A stretch of DNA of 64,000 nucleotides from Cupriavidus pinatubonensis (GCF_019602855.1 NZ_CP080766.1:1798001-1862000), one strand, 5' to 3'; counted from the first letter of the stretch, positions 51,623-60,335 are shown. The notes: generated by a model from the letters alone, not told the origin. A program made the numbers and translations.

Positions 51623-53646
51623 GGCAGGGACTCCTGGAATAGGCGCGGCATCGCTTGCCCCGCGGTGGATTGGCGTTCGGCCCCGGCGGCCTGGTCGCCG
51701 TGCGGCAGCACCAGTTCGATGCGCACGCCGCGGCCCGGCCGGGCGTCGATGGCAAGGCGCGCGTGCAACCGCGCGGCGCGTTCGCGCATGATGTTCAGGC
51801 CCACATGGGCCTCGCTGTCGCGGCCGAGCTCGGCCGGGTCGAAGCCCTCGCCGTCGTCCTCGACCACAAGACGGAAATCATGGCCATGGCACAGCGACAC
51901 GGTCACGTGTGCGGCCATCGCATGCTTGCGCACATTGGACAGCGCTTCCTGCAGGATGAACAGCACCTGAAGCTGCTGCTCGGGCTGCAGCGGCAAGCGG
52001 TTGCCGTGATCGTCGATGACCAGCGTGGCTTCGGTGCGGCACTGCCGCCGGAACCGCTCGACGGTTTCTTCCACAGCGGGACGCAATTCGCCGGGCGTCA
52101 GGCGCGAGCGGAAGTTGTTCAGCAGCTCGCGCACGTCCTGGTAGCTCTCTTCGACACCATGGCGCAGCATCGGCACGATCTCGCGTGCTTCGGCGAGGTC
52201 GTCGCGGTCCACCGCGTCGCCGAGAAGCTGCACCTGCAGGTTGAGGAAATTGAGGCCCTGCGCAATGCTGTCGTGCAGGCCCTGCGCGACCAGGTTGCGC
52301 TCTTCGACGACGGCGAGCTGCCGCGCGCTGGCGGACAGGCGCAGGTGCTCCAGCGCGATGCCAAGGTGCTGTGCCAGGGTATCGAGCAACTGCCGGTCCG
52401 ACGGGGGCAACTCGCGCGGTGCGTGGAAATGCAGCGCAAAGGTGCCGATGGCGCCACGCTGGCTTTCGATGCGGAACGCCGCGATGGCCGTGAAACCTTC
52501 GCGCGTGCATGGCGACGGCTGGGGCAGCAGCGGGCGGCGTGTGGTCCTACGCAGGTCGGCGATGGCGACCACGCCTTCACGCGTGGCATCGCCACAGTGG
52601 CAGGCATCGACGGCCATGCAATTGCCGGACTCGGCCAGTGCCGCAGGCAGGCCCGCGGAGGCGAGCAGGTGCAGCTTGCCGTGCTGCGCGTCCATGACGC
52701 GTACGGATCCGCCGTCGGCATCGAACTGCCCCATGACGCGTTGCAGGAAGCCGCGCGCCATGGCTTCGGCATCACGGGCCTGGTTGAGGAACGCGGCCAT
52801 GTCGTAGAGCGTCTCCAGGTCACGGTTCTGGCGTTCCAGCTCCGCAGTCTTGCTCGCCACGCGCGCGGCCAGGTCCTGGTACAGGTCCTGCAACTCGGCC
52901 GCCATGCGGTTGAAACCCGCATTGAGCGTGCCGAACTCGTCGCGTGTTTCCACCGGCAGCCGCAGCGAGAACTCGCGCGCGGCCATGCGGCGCAGGCCGT
53001 CCTGCAGCCGCAGCACCGGCAGGATGATCCACAGGTATAGCAGATAGATGACGGCGACCGTGCCCACGCAGGCAATGGCCGCCAGTCCGGCTTGCGAGAG
53101 GCGCAGCAGGTCGGTCTTGCGCGCACTGTCGTGCTCGATCAGCATCACGAGCCGGTCGGCCTCTGCCACGAAGGCGGGCAGCGCCTGCACATAAGCAACC
53201 CCGCTACCCGCCTGCGCCAGCGGCCTGAGCTCGTGCTGCCAGTCATACGCGACACGGTCGAGCTGTTCATGGATGGCCGGTTCATCGGGCAGGAACAGCG
53301 GCCGGACCGGATTGCCCTTGCGCAGCTGAGCAAGCGTGCCGTCCAGCGCCTGGATCTGCGCATCGCGGGCACCGGCCTGTCCCGCATTGGCCAGTCCCAG
53401 CTCGATTGCCACGCGGTTGGCGCGCATCCGCAGGCTGCCGGCATCGTTGATGGCGGCGCCCGCGCCTTCGAGCTTCCAGGACAGCCACAGCGTGCCGGCG
53501 ATCATGGTGAGCACCACCAGCAGCGACGCCAGCGACAGCAGGATGATGCGCGTGGACAAGCGGTGACGCGGTGGCGTCAGGCCGGCGGCATCGGGAAACT
53601 GGCTGCTGTCCGCGGCAGGCGCGGTGTCGGTGTCGGAATCTGGCAT
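51619..53646 (-). CDS. narX: Nitrate/nitrite sensor kinase NarX
   Basis: A 675-aa membrane sensor kinase. Helix 1 (about 33-55) is followed by the periplasmic P-box INDAGSLRMRANRVA (66-80), which contacts nitrate in enteric NarX, and a helical sensor; helix 2 is at about 188-210, then HAMP, a signalling helix, and a central GAF-like module with the NarX cysteine cluster (Cys343, Cys349, Cys351). The H-box is AQGLHDSIAQGLN with His458, followed by a HATPase with EDDGEGF. narL overlaps its 3' end. No FNR box was found in front of it. Confidence 0.93.
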   Translation of the reverse strand: MPDSDTDTAPAADSSQFPDAAGLTPPRHRLSTRIILLSLASLLVVLTMIAGTLWLSWKLEGAGAAINDAGSLRMRANRVAIELGLANAGQAGARDAQIQALDGTLAQLRKGNPVRPLFLPDEPAIHEQLDRVAYDWQHELRPLAQAGSGVAYVQALPAFVAEADRLVMLIEHDSARKTDLLRLSQAGLAAIACVGTVAVIYLLYLWIILPVLRLQDGLRRMAAREFSLRLPVETRDEFGTLNAGFNRMAAELQDLYQDLAARVASKTAELERQNRDLETLYDMAAFLNQARDAEAMARGFLQRVMGQFDADGGSVRVMDAQHGKLHLLASAGLPAALAESGNCMAVDACHCGDATREGVVAIADLRRTTRRPLLPQPSPCTREGFTAIAAFRIESQRGAIGTFALHFHAPRELPPSDRQLLDTLAQHLGIALEHLRLSASARQLAVVEERNLVAQGLHDSIAQGLNFLNLQVQLLGDAVDRDDLAEAREIVPMLRHGVEESYQDVRELLNNFRSRLTPGELRPAVEETVERFRRQCRTEATLVIDDHGNRLPLQPEQQLQVLFILQEALSNVRKHAMAAHVTVSLCHGHDFRLVVEDDGEGFDPAELGRDSEAHVGLNIMRERAARLHARLAIDARPGRGVRIELVLPHGDQAAGAERQSTAGQAMPRLFQESLP

Positions 53647-53989
53647 GGGAGCAAGGTTTGCAGACGGGGGCGGTCAACCTCACGGGCGATTCTCCGCGTG
53701 GTGAGCCCTATCGGGCATGCGCCAGATCAATAAAACGCCGATTGATGGCGCTTGTTTGTGGTGTTTTCTGCGCTTTGCAGCCGATCGACCGCCTGGCGAG
53801 CGGAATGCATCCCGGCGATCGGAGGAAAACATCACGGCGTGATGGAACCGAACGGGCCGTTCCCGTGCTTCCGATAGACCGCGCCGTGGGTCAGGTCTTG
53901 CCCGCGAATCTCGCCAGGACTTATTCGCGATCAAGTCCCGCCGGCAGCACGAGTCCTAGCATCGACGCGTCTGAACCCGGAGAACCACC
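53647..53989. other. Divergent narX / hemerythrin intergenic region (343 bp)
   Basis: The region holds the Dnr/FNR-type promoter of the hemerythrin operon at its right end. Nearer narX there is an inverted repeat ATCAAT-N9-ATTGAT (53726-53746), whose spacing is wrong for an FNR site. No promoter for narX was identified. Confidence 0.5.
53921..53962 (+). promoter_or_regulatory. FNR/Dnr-type class II promoter of the hemerythrin operon
   Basis: TTATT-CGCG-ATCAA at 53921-53934 matches the FNR/Dnr palindrome TTGAT-N4-ATCAA with a perfect right half. A TAGCAT -10 hexamer at 53957-53962 implies a start near 53969, placing the box at -41.5, the classic class II activator position. The same geometry recurs before ubiU. 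Confidence 0.75.
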
Positions 53990-54415
53990 ATGTCGAGCGC
54001 CATTGAGATCCTGGTCCGCCAGCACCGCGACTGCGACCAGGCACTGGAAGACCTTGAAGCCTGCCTGCGCGGTCCCGACTGGGACATGGCCGCGAGCGCC
54101 TTCGCGCGTCTGGAAGCGGCTCTGCAAGGCAATTTCTCGGCCGAGGAAGACCGCCTGTTTCCGGCCTTCGAAAAGGTCGCCGGCTCCGCCAGCGGCCCTA
54201 CCGCCGTGATGCGGCATGAGCACGACGAAGTCCGCGAGTTGCTGGGCAACGCAGGCGAATGGCTGCAGCTGCGCGACGCGAACGCACTGGCAGCCGAACT
54301 CGACACACTTGTTGTGCTGCTGCAGCAGCACAACATCAAGGAAGAGAACGTGCTGTTCCCGATGTGCCGCACGCATGTGCCGGAACTTGACACCTTGCTG
54401 GCGAACGGCGTCTGA
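53990..54415 (+). CDS. Hemerythrin-domain protein
   Basis: A 141-aa four-helix hemerythrin-like protein that should bind a di-iron centre. Candidate ligands are His12 (LVRQHRDCD), Glu in NFSAEEDRLFPAF, His in VMRHEHDEV and His/Glu in LQQHNIKEENVLFPM, spaced as in the HHE cation-binding domain. Such cytosolic proteins bind NO or O2 and protect or deliver. An FNR/Dnr-type promoter lies upstream, and a membrane protein and a Crp/Fnr regulator follow on the same strand, indicating a role in anaerobic nitrogen-oxide metabolism. Confidence 0.9.
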   Translation: MSSAIEILVRQHRDCDQALEDLEACLRGPDWDMAASAFARLEAALQGNFSAEEDRLFPAFEKVAGSASGPTAVMRHEHDEVRELLGNAGEWLQLRDANALAAELDTLVVLLQQHNIKEENVLFPMCRTHVPELDTLLANGV

Positions 54416-54434
54416 GCGAGACAGGAACGCGACC

Positions 54435-55763
54435 TTGAAAGCCATCGGTCTCGACTACGATCGCGCACCGCGTCCCGGCATGGTGTTCGGCTGCCTGATG
54501 CCGGCACCGTGGCTCGGTGCCGCGGCGGGCGTGCTGCTGGCGCTCGGCCCAGTGGCGGGGCTGCCGGACAGGTTCGCGCCGCTCGCGCTCGCGGCCGTGC
54601 ATGTGCTCGCGCTGGGCATGCTGCTGCCGGTCATGCTTGGCGCGCTGTTCCAGATGATGCCGGTGGTGGCAGGCGTGGCGGTGCCGGGATCGGGGCGCGT
54701 GGCGCCGCTTGTGGCGCTGACTGCCAGCATTGCGGCTGGCGCACTGGCCGCTGGCTTTCTCGGCGGCGGCACCGTGCCGTTCCGCCTCGCCGCGCTGGCA
54801 GGGGGCTTGCTGTTGCCGCTGGCGGGTGGCTTGCTGCTGTGGGGCGGCCGTCGTGTGGGAAGGGTCGATGCCACCACACGCACGCTGGCCGGCATCGGCG
54901 CGCCGCTGGCGCTGACCGGACTGCTCGGCGCGGCGCTGGCGGGCTTGTTCGGCGGCCTGTGGCGTGCGTCGCCGTCACCGTTGCTGGCATTGCACGTTGT
55001 CTGGGGCCTTGGCGGCTGGCTGGCCGCGCTGGTGACCGGCATAGCGACCACCGTGCTGCCGATGTTCTGGCAGGTTCCGCGCCTGCCGTGCTGGCTGCAG
55101 CGCTGCCTGCCGCTTGGCCACTGGTTGCCGTTGCTGGCATTCACTGTCCTGATCGTGGTGCAGCCGGAAGGCCAGATCGCGCGCTGGGCGTTTTGGGCCT
55201 GGCTGGCATTCGCCGCCGTGACGGCCGCTTTCATGCTGGCCGGCATGCTGCGCGCGCGACGCCGCCATGATCCCGTCTGGCTGCTATGGCCGGTGGCCGC
55301 TGCAAGCATGCTTGCAGCGGCGCTGCTGGCAGCGGCCTTGCCGCAGGCGCCGTCCGCCTGGCTGTCCTGGTGGGTCGGCACGCTCGCGCTGATTGGCGGC
55401 GGCGTGCTTCCCGTGACAGCGATGCTCGGCAAGATCGTTCCCTTCCTGGTCTGGCTGCACCTGCGCAGGCTGCTGCCGCCACGCGCTCGCGTGCCGGCCA
55501 TGCAGGCCATCATCAACCCGGACGCCCAGCGGCACCAGTCCTGGCTGCTGCTTGCCGCCTTCGCGATGCTGCTCGCATTACCGTTGGCGCCGGCATGGTT
55601 CGCGCGTGCGGGTGGACTCGCATTGGCCCTGGCCAATGGGTGGCTCGGCCTGCAATTGCTGAAGGCGCTGCGTTGCATGCGCGCCATGCGGGCACAGGGC
55701 GGATTGCCGCCGAGGAAGCCGTTCGTGGGGACGGCGCAGGCAGGGAAAACACACCATGGTTGA
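54435..55763 (+). CDS. Polytopic membrane protein of unknown function in NO-linked operon
   Basis: A protein of about 442 aa with roughly 12 predicted helices. Conserved-looking His and Pro occur within helices (LAAVHVLALGMLLPVMLGALFQMMP; LALHVVWGLGGWL; LPMFWQVPRLP; GKIVPFLVWLHLRRLLP), a pattern reminiscent of haem- or copper-carrying NnrS and oxidase-like proteins, but no family can be named safely. The start is uncertain: TTG at 54435 has AGGA about 8 bases upstream and gives the more usual N terminus; ATG at 54480 is the alternative. It lies between hemerythrin and a Crp/Fnr gene, overlapping the latter by 8 bases. Confidence 0.8.
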   Translation: MKAIGLDYDRAPRPGMVFGCLMPAPWLGAAAGVLLALGPVAGLPDRFAPLALAAVHVLALGMLLPVMLGALFQMMPVVAGVAVPGSGRVAPLVALTASIAAGALAAGFLGGGTVPFRLAALAGGLLLPLAGGLLLWGGRRVGRVDATTRTLAGIGAPLALTGLLGAALAGLFGGLWRASPSPLLALHVVWGLGGWLAALVTGIATTVLPMFWQVPRLPCWLQRCLPLGHWLPLLAFTVLIVVQPEGQIARWAFWAWLAFAAVTAAFMLAGMLRARRRHDPVWLLWPVAAASMLAAALLAAALPQAPSAWLSWWVGTLALIGGGVLPVTAMLGKIVPFLVWLHLRRLLPPRARVPAMQAIINPDAQRHQSWLLLAAFAMLLALPLAPAWFARAGGLALALANGWLGLQLLKALRCMRAMRAQGGLPPRKPFVGTAQAGKTHHG

Positions 55764-56520
55764 GACCGCGATGCTTGAAAGACTGCAGTTGTTCCGCGGC
55801 GTCGATGCCCGCGTGCTTGGCGCGATTGCCAACGGGGCCACGACGCAGCGCCTGTCGAAGGGAGAATTCCTGTTCCGCCGCGGCGACGCCTGCAGCGGCC
55901 TGATCATCGTGCTGGACGGGCTGGTCAAGCTCGCATTGCCGGCCACGCCATGCAGCGTCAAAGGCCTGGAACGTGCGGTCGAGGTGTTCGGTCCTGGTGC
56001 GGTGTTTGGCGAAGATGTGCTGTTCGCGGATGCGCTACAGCCGGCCGATTGTCAGGCGATGATGCGCACGACGGTGCTCTGCATCGACAGCGCCGCACTG
56101 TGGGACACGCTGGAGCAAGACCCGCTGTTGTCCGCACGGCTGCTGCGCAACCTGTCGAGCCGGCTCCATGCGCTGATGCGCGATATCGAGGCCACCAGCC
56201 TGCAGAACGCCTTGCAGCGCGTGGCCGGCTTCCTGCGCGACGAGGCGCATGCCGGCCGCTGCACGTGGCTCGCCTGCACGCAGCGCGTGATCGCCTCCAA
56301 GCTTGGCATCACGCCCGAGACTCTCTCGCGTGTGGTCAGCCGCTTCAGCGCCGAGAATCTGGTACGGCTCGAACGCGGGAAGATTTTCGTGCTTGATGCC
56401 GAAGGGCTGGGGCGCCTGGCCGCTGAGGGGTTACACGCGGACGCCCCCGCCGTCGCTCATGCCGCGACGGTGGCTGCCGGCATCGGCACGACAGCGGGCT
56501 TTTCGCCGGTCAGCAGGTAG
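55756..56520 (+). CDS. Crp/Fnr-family regulator, Dnr/Nnr-like
   Basis: A 254-aa regulator with an N-terminal cyclic-nucleotide-binding fold (LFRRGDACSGLIIVLDGLVKL; GPGAVFGEDVLFAD) and a C-terminal HTH (TQRVIASKLGITPETLSRVVSRF) whose ETLSR fits the E-xx-SR helix that reads TTGA half-sites. No FNR-type N-terminal cysteine cluster is present, so NO sensing via haem as in Dnr/Nnr is the likeliest mode. It overlaps the membrane-protein gene by 8 bases. Its last 64 bases overlap the convergent nitronate monooxygenase gene. It may control the two TAGCAT promoters. Confidence 0.88.
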   Translation: MVETAMLERLQLFRGVDARVLGAIANGATTQRLSKGEFLFRRGDACSGLIIVLDGLVKLALPATPCSVKGLERAVEVFGPGAVFGEDVLFADALQPADCQAMMRTTVLCIDSAALWDTLEQDPLLSARLLRNLSSRLHALMRDIEATSLQNALQRVAGFLRDEAHAGRCTWLACTQRVIASKLGITPETLSRVVSRFSAENLVRLERGKIFVLDAEGLGRLAAEGLHADAPAVAHAATVAAGIGTTAGFSPVSR

Positions 56521-57632
56521 TGCAGCAGGTCCGCCACAGGGCGGATCGCTTCGCCGAACGGCAGCGCGCCCTTGCCGCGGAAGAATAGCCCGCGTTCCAC
56601 ATCGCCGCGCACGGCCTGCGCCAGTTTCAGGTCGATGCAGAACTGCCCGATGCGCGCCACGCCGTCGCGCAGCCCGCACGCATGCAGGCAGTCGAATCCT
56701 TCCAGGCAGTCGCGCGCCTTGGCCCGGCGCTGCAGCCGGCTTTCGCTCGACAGGTAACGCGATAGCCATGGCGTCAGCACGGCGCGCGCCGGCAAGCCTG
56801 CCACGCTGGTGAACTCGCACAGGTCTTCGGGGCTCGCGGTGGCCAGCACGTGCTTGAAGGCCGGATGCGCGTCGCATTCCTCGGTGACAGCGAACGCTGT
56901 ACCAAGCTGCACTGCGGCGGCACCTTCGCCGAGCCAGTGGCGCACCTTCGCATGGCTGTTGATGCCGCCCGCCAGGATCAGCGGAATGCTGTCCCACGCG
57001 AGCCCCAGCGTCTGGAACAGCTCGCGGCATTCGGCAAGCACACGCGCAAACGAAAAGCGCGCTTCGCCGAGGTCCTGGATGGCGGGGGCACCAAGATGGC
57101 CGCCCGCGTGGGCGGGATGTTCAACTACGATCGCATCGGGCAGCCGTCCCTTCTTCATCCACTTGCGCAGCACCAGTCCGATGCCGCGCGCTTCCGACAG
57201 GATCGGGATCAGCGCGACCTTCGGGTAGTCCGCGGTCAGCTCCGGCAGGTCAAGCGGCAGGCCGGCGCCCATGACGATGGCATCGGCGCCGCTTTCGCAC
57301 GCCTGGCGCACCAGTTGCGCGTGCGAACCGACGGCTTTCATCACATTGACGGCAACGAGGCCGCGCCCGCCGGAGAGGTCGCGCGCGCTGCGGATCTCGC
57401 GGTCCAGCGCCACGAGGTTGGCGGCCTCGATGCGCGCCTTGTCGCGCGTGCCGCCTGTCTGCGCCATCAGGTCGGGATGGTGGTGGCGCAGGTCGATGCT
57501 GGCAATGGTGCCCACGCCGTTGTGCGCGGCCACGGTGCCCGCCAGGCGGTGTGCCGAGATGCCGATGCCCATGCCGCCCTGGACGATCGGCAGCAGCCGG
57601 CGCCCGGCCAGCTTCAGCCAGTGTTCTGTCAT
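56457..57632 (-). CDS. Nitronate monooxygenase / NAD(P)H-dependent flavin oxidoreductase
   Basis: A 391-aa FMN-dependent TIM-barrel enzyme of the 2-nitropropane dioxygenase family. FMN-binding segments are PIVQGGMGIGISAHRLAG at the start, ADAIVMGAGLPLDLPE, and LAGGINSHAKVRHWLGEGAAAVQLGTAF; a candidate catalytic His lies in VVEHPAHAGGHLG. Family enzymes detoxify alkyl nitronates or act as quinone reductases. The start ATG 57632 is set by conservation. It converges with, and overlaps, the Crp/Fnr gene. Its place among nitrogen-oxide genes suggests a role in nitro-compound detoxification. Confidence 0.87.
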   Translation of the reverse strand: MTEHWLKLAGRRLLPIVQGGMGIGISAHRLAGTVAAHNGVGTIASIDLRHHHPDLMAQTGGTRDKARIEAANLVALDREIRSARDLSGGRGLVAVNVMKAVGSHAQLVRQACESGADAIVMGAGLPLDLPELTADYPKVALIPILSEARGIGLVLRKWMKKGRLPDAIVVEHPAHAGGHLGAPAIQDLGEARFSFARVLAECRELFQTLGLAWDSIPLILAGGINSHAKVRHWLGEGAAAVQLGTAFAVTEECDAHPAFKHVLATASPEDLCEFTSVAGLPARAVLTPWLSRYLSSESRLQRRAKARDCLEGFDCLHACGLRDGVARIGQFCIDLKLAQAVRGDVERGLFFRGKGALPFGEAIRPVADLLHYLLTGEKPAVVPMPAATVAA

Positions 57633-57803
57633 GATGGTCTCACTATCTGGGAACTGCGCGCGGCCCGCGGTATCGGACCGCGCACGAACGGCCAAGCGTG
57701 GCACAGCGGGCAGTCCCGGCGTTTGCCGCAGGTCAATGGCGTGAAGGCACTGCACCAATGGCGTAGGCCGACTGGTCTATGACGCACGTCGTCATGGCGC
57801 GGT

Positions 57804-57845
57804 TTGAGCGCGGTCAAGTCCGCTCGCCAAGTGGCTGGCTAGCAT
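57804..57845 (+). promoter_or_regulatory. FNR/Dnr-type class II promoter of ubiUVT
   Basis: TTGAG-CGCG-GTCAA at 57804-57817 has perfect TTGA-N6-TCAA core half-sites. TAGCAT at 57840-57845 as -10 implies a start near 57852 and a box centre at -41.5. Box-to-hexamer spacing equals that of the hemerythrin promoter, and both share CGCG-R-TCAAGTCC. Confidence 0.8.
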
Positions 57846-57889
57846 CTGCGCTGGCCGAATTCCCGCGCCGCGCTCGCGGCGCCTGTGAC

Positions 57890-58918
57890 ATGACAATTTC
57901 CTCTTCCGTGCGGGCGCGCCACCCGCAACTGGTGGCGCCGGCGGGCTCGCTGACCGCGCTGCGCGCGGCGCTCGAACACGGCGCCGATGCCGTGTACCTC
58001 GGCTTGCGAGATGCCACTAACGCGCGCAACTTCGGCGGCCTCAACTTCACCGAGGCCGACATCCGCACCGGCGTGGCCGAAGCCCATGCACGCGATGCCG
58101 AGGTGCTGTTCGCGATCAACACGTTCCCGCAGACGGGCGAAGTGGCGAAGTGGCACCGCGCGGTCGATGCTGCCGCGGATCTGGGCGCCGACGCGGTCAT
58201 CATGGCCGATGCGGGACTCATGGCCTATGCGTCCGAGCGTCACCCCCAATTGCGGCTGCACCTGTCGGTGCAGGGCTCGGCCACGCATGCCGACGCGATC
58301 GAACTGATGCGCGAGCGCTTCAACGTCAAGCGCGTGGTGCTGCCGCGCGTGCTGTCGCTCGCGCAGATCGGCAAGCTCGCGCGGCAGACCAGCGTGGAAC
58401 TCGAAGTCTTCGGTTTCGGCAGCCTGTGCGTGATGGCCGAGGGCCGCTGCCTGCTGTCCTCATATGCGACCGGTGACTCGCCCAACAACAAGGGCGTGTG
58501 CTCGCCCGCGCATGCGGTGCGCTGGACCGAGCAGGACGGCACCATGCATGCGCGCCTGTCGGGCATCCTGATCGACAGTTATGCGCCCGGCGAGCCCGCC
58601 GGCTATCCCACGCTGTGCAAGGGACGCTTCGAGGTGCAGGGCGAGCGCGGCTACGTGCTGGAAGAGCCCACGAGCCTCAACGCACTCTCTTTGTTGCCAG
58701 CGCTGATCGACATCGGCATCGCTGCCATCAAGATCGAAGGCCGCCAGCGCAGCCCGCGCTATGTGGCGGACGTGGTCGGCGTGCTGCGCGCCGCCATCGA
58801 CGCGGCCTGTGCCGAGCCCGCGCGTTTCACGCCGCGCCAGGAATGGCAAGGCACGCTGGGCCGCCATGCCGAAGGCGACCAGGTCACGCAGGGCGCCTAT
58901 GACAGGCCGTGGCGATGA
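57890..58918 (+). CDS. ubiU: O2-independent ubiquinone hydroxylation protein UbiU (U32 family)
   Basis: A 342-aa peptidase-U32-family protein. HPQLVAPAGSLTALRAALEHGADAVYLGLRDATNARNFGGLNF is the UbiU start, and four cysteines (Cys180, Cys187, Cys204, Cys243) are placed like the [4Fe-4S] ligands of UbiU. With UbiV it forms a complex that hydroxylates the ubiquinone ring without oxygen, using prephenate. The ATG at 57890 is chosen by homology over an earlier start. ubiV follows after 31 bases. FNR-type control fits the promoter. Confidence 0.93.
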   Translation: MTISSSVRARHPQLVAPAGSLTALRAALEHGADAVYLGLRDATNARNFGGLNFTEADIRTGVAEAHARDAEVLFAINTFPQTGEVAKWHRAVDAAADLGADAVIMADAGLMAYASERHPQLRLHLSVQGSATHADAIELMRERFNVKRVVLPRVLSLAQIGKLARQTSVELEVFGFGSLCVMAEGRCLLSSYATGDSPNNKGVCSPAHAVRWTEQDGTMHARLSGILIDSYAPGEPAGYPTLCKGRFEVQGERGYVLEEPTSLNALSLLPALIDIGIAAIKIEGRQRSPRYVADVVGVLRAAIDAACAEPARFTPRQEWQGTLGRHAEGDQVTQGAYDRPWR

Positions 58919-58949
58919 GCGCGGCAACCTTCCAATCACGGAGCCATTG

Positions 58950-59864
58950 ATGCGGAATACCTCCACCCCGGGCACGGCTAGCTTCGGCATTGCGCTGGGC
59001 CCTCTGCTGTACTACTGGCCGCGCGCGACGGTGATGCAGTTCTATGCCGACGTCGCGGAATCGTCCGTCGATCGCGTCTACCTGGGCGAGACCGTCTGCA
59101 CGCGCCGCCACGAACTGCGCCATGCTCACTGGATCGAGATCGCGCAGATGCTGCGCGACGCCGGCAAGGAGGTGGTCCTGTCCACGCCGGTGCTCGTCGA
59201 GTCCGATTCCGATATCGCCTGCATGCGCCGTGTCTGCGAGCAGGACGAATTCCTCGTAGAGGCCAATGACATTGGTGCCGTTCGCTGCATGGGCGGCCGT
59301 CCGTTCGTCGGCGGGCCGCATCTCAACGTCTATCACGCCGATACGCTGGCGTGGCTGGCCAGTCTCGGCGCCAGCGGCTGCGTGATGCCGGTGGAGATGG
59401 ACGGCGCCACGCTGGCTGCACTATCGGCCGGGCGCTGCGCCGGCGTGGCGCTGGAAGTGCTCGCCTGGGGCCGCATGCCGCTCGCGTTTTCGGCGCGCTG
59501 CTTCACCGCACGCCACCATCGCTTGCGCAAGGACGCGTGCGAATTCCGCTGTCTCGACTATCCGGATGGTCTCGTTGCCGCCACGGGCGAAGGCCAGGCG
59601 TTCTTCACGCTCAACGGCATCCAGACGCAGTCTGCCACGTGCCTGGATCTGTGCGCGCAGGCGTTGACCATGGCACATGTGGGTATCGATATGCTGCGCG
59701 TCAGCCCGCAATCGACCGGCACGCTGGACGCGGTGGCTGCGCTTGCGGCAATCCGTTCGGGCACACGCCCGCCCGCGCCCAGCGGCGTGCTGCCTGCCGG
59801 CGCCGAGCCGAGCAACGGCTACTGGCACGGGCGCCCCGGCATTGCGTGGGAGGCGCGACCATGA
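58950..59864 (+). CDS. ubiV: O2-independent ubiquinone hydroxylation protein UbiV (U32 family)
   Basis: A 304-aa partner of UbiU. IALGPLLYYWPRATVMQFYADVAESSVDRVYLGETVC is the family start, and Cys50, Cys184, Cys197 and Cys201 are at UbiV-like [4Fe-4S] positions (FSARCFTARHH; KDACEFRCLDYP). The UbiU-UbiV heterodimer hydroxylates the ubiquinone ring in anaerobiosis, allowing quinone-dependent denitrification. ubiT overlaps the stop by 4 bases (ATGA). The frame upstream of ATG 58950 belongs to another phase of ubiU and is rejected. Confidence 0.93.
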   Translation: MRNTSTPGTASFGIALGPLLYYWPRATVMQFYADVAESSVDRVYLGETVCTRRHELRHAHWIEIAQMLRDAGKEVVLSTPVLVESDSDIACMRRVCEQDEFLVEANDIGAVRCMGGRPFVGGPHLNVYHADTLAWLASLGASGCVMPVEMDGATLAALSAGRCAGVALEVLAWGRMPLAFSARCFTARHHRLRKDACEFRCLDYPDGLVAATGEGQAFFTLNGIQTQSATCLDLCAQALTMAHVGIDMLRVSPQSTGTLDAVAALAAIRSGTRPPAPSGVLPAGAEPSNGYWHGRPGIAWEARP

Positions 59865-60313
59865 GTGCACTGCAATCGCTGCTGGCCCGCGTGCATCGCC
59901 GCTTGCCGGGCCGAGCGCGGGCGTTGCCGCTGGTGTCGGCGCTGGAACTGGCTCGCCGTGCCAGATGGCTGGAGCCGCCTGCGGCGCTCGACGGGCATAC
60001 CTTCTTGCTGACGGTGACGGACCTCAAACTTGACGTGCCGTTCCGATGCGAGCAGGGACGCTTTCGCCTGGCCAGCGCAGATAGCGGCGTGCCGGAACTG
60101 ACGCTGCGCGCGTGCGTGCCGGATTACCTGCGGCTGCTCGCGGGGCAGTGTGACACCGATACGCTCTTCTTCCAGCGCAGGCTGGTGATTGGCGGGGATA
60201 CGGCGTTGGGGCTGGAGGTGAAGTATTGGCTGGATGCGGCGCCTCGGCCAGCGTGGCTCGGGGCGATCGCCGGGAAGTTGGCAGCGGGGTTTGCAGGTGG
60301 AGGCGAGCGTTGA
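59861..60313 (+). CDS. ubiT: SCP2-domain lipid carrier UbiT
   Basis: A 150-aa protein with an SCP2 sterol-carrier-like domain (about 40-130: HTFLLTVTDLKLDVPFRCEQGRF and LTLRACVPDYLRLLAGQCDTDTLFFQRRLVIGGDTALGLEVKYWLDA). UbiT binds ubiquinone intermediates and is the anaerobic counterpart of UbiJ. It overlaps ubiV by 4 bases, making ubiU-ubiV-ubiT one coupled operon. It is convergent with norR, with only 22 bases between stops. Confidence 0.9.
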   Translation: MSALQSLLARVHRRLPGRARALPLVSALELARRARWLEPPAALDGHTFLLTVTDLKLDVPFRCEQGRFRLASADSGVPELTLRACVPDYLRLLAGQCDTDTLFFQRRLVIGGDTALGLEVKYWLDAAPRPAWLGAIAGKLAAGFAGGGER

Positions 60314-60335
60314 TGGGAGCGGCACCCTGACCCCC

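Noticed and set aside
53726..53746. ATCAAT-N9-ATTGAT as an FNR site for narX
   Set aside because: The half-sites point outwards and the spacing does not fit TTGAT-N4-ATCAA.
57723..57736. TTGC-N6-TCAA as an FNR/Dnr site for the nitronate monooxygenase gene
   Set aside because: One half-site is imperfect and no good -10 hexamer lies at the expected distance on the minus strand.
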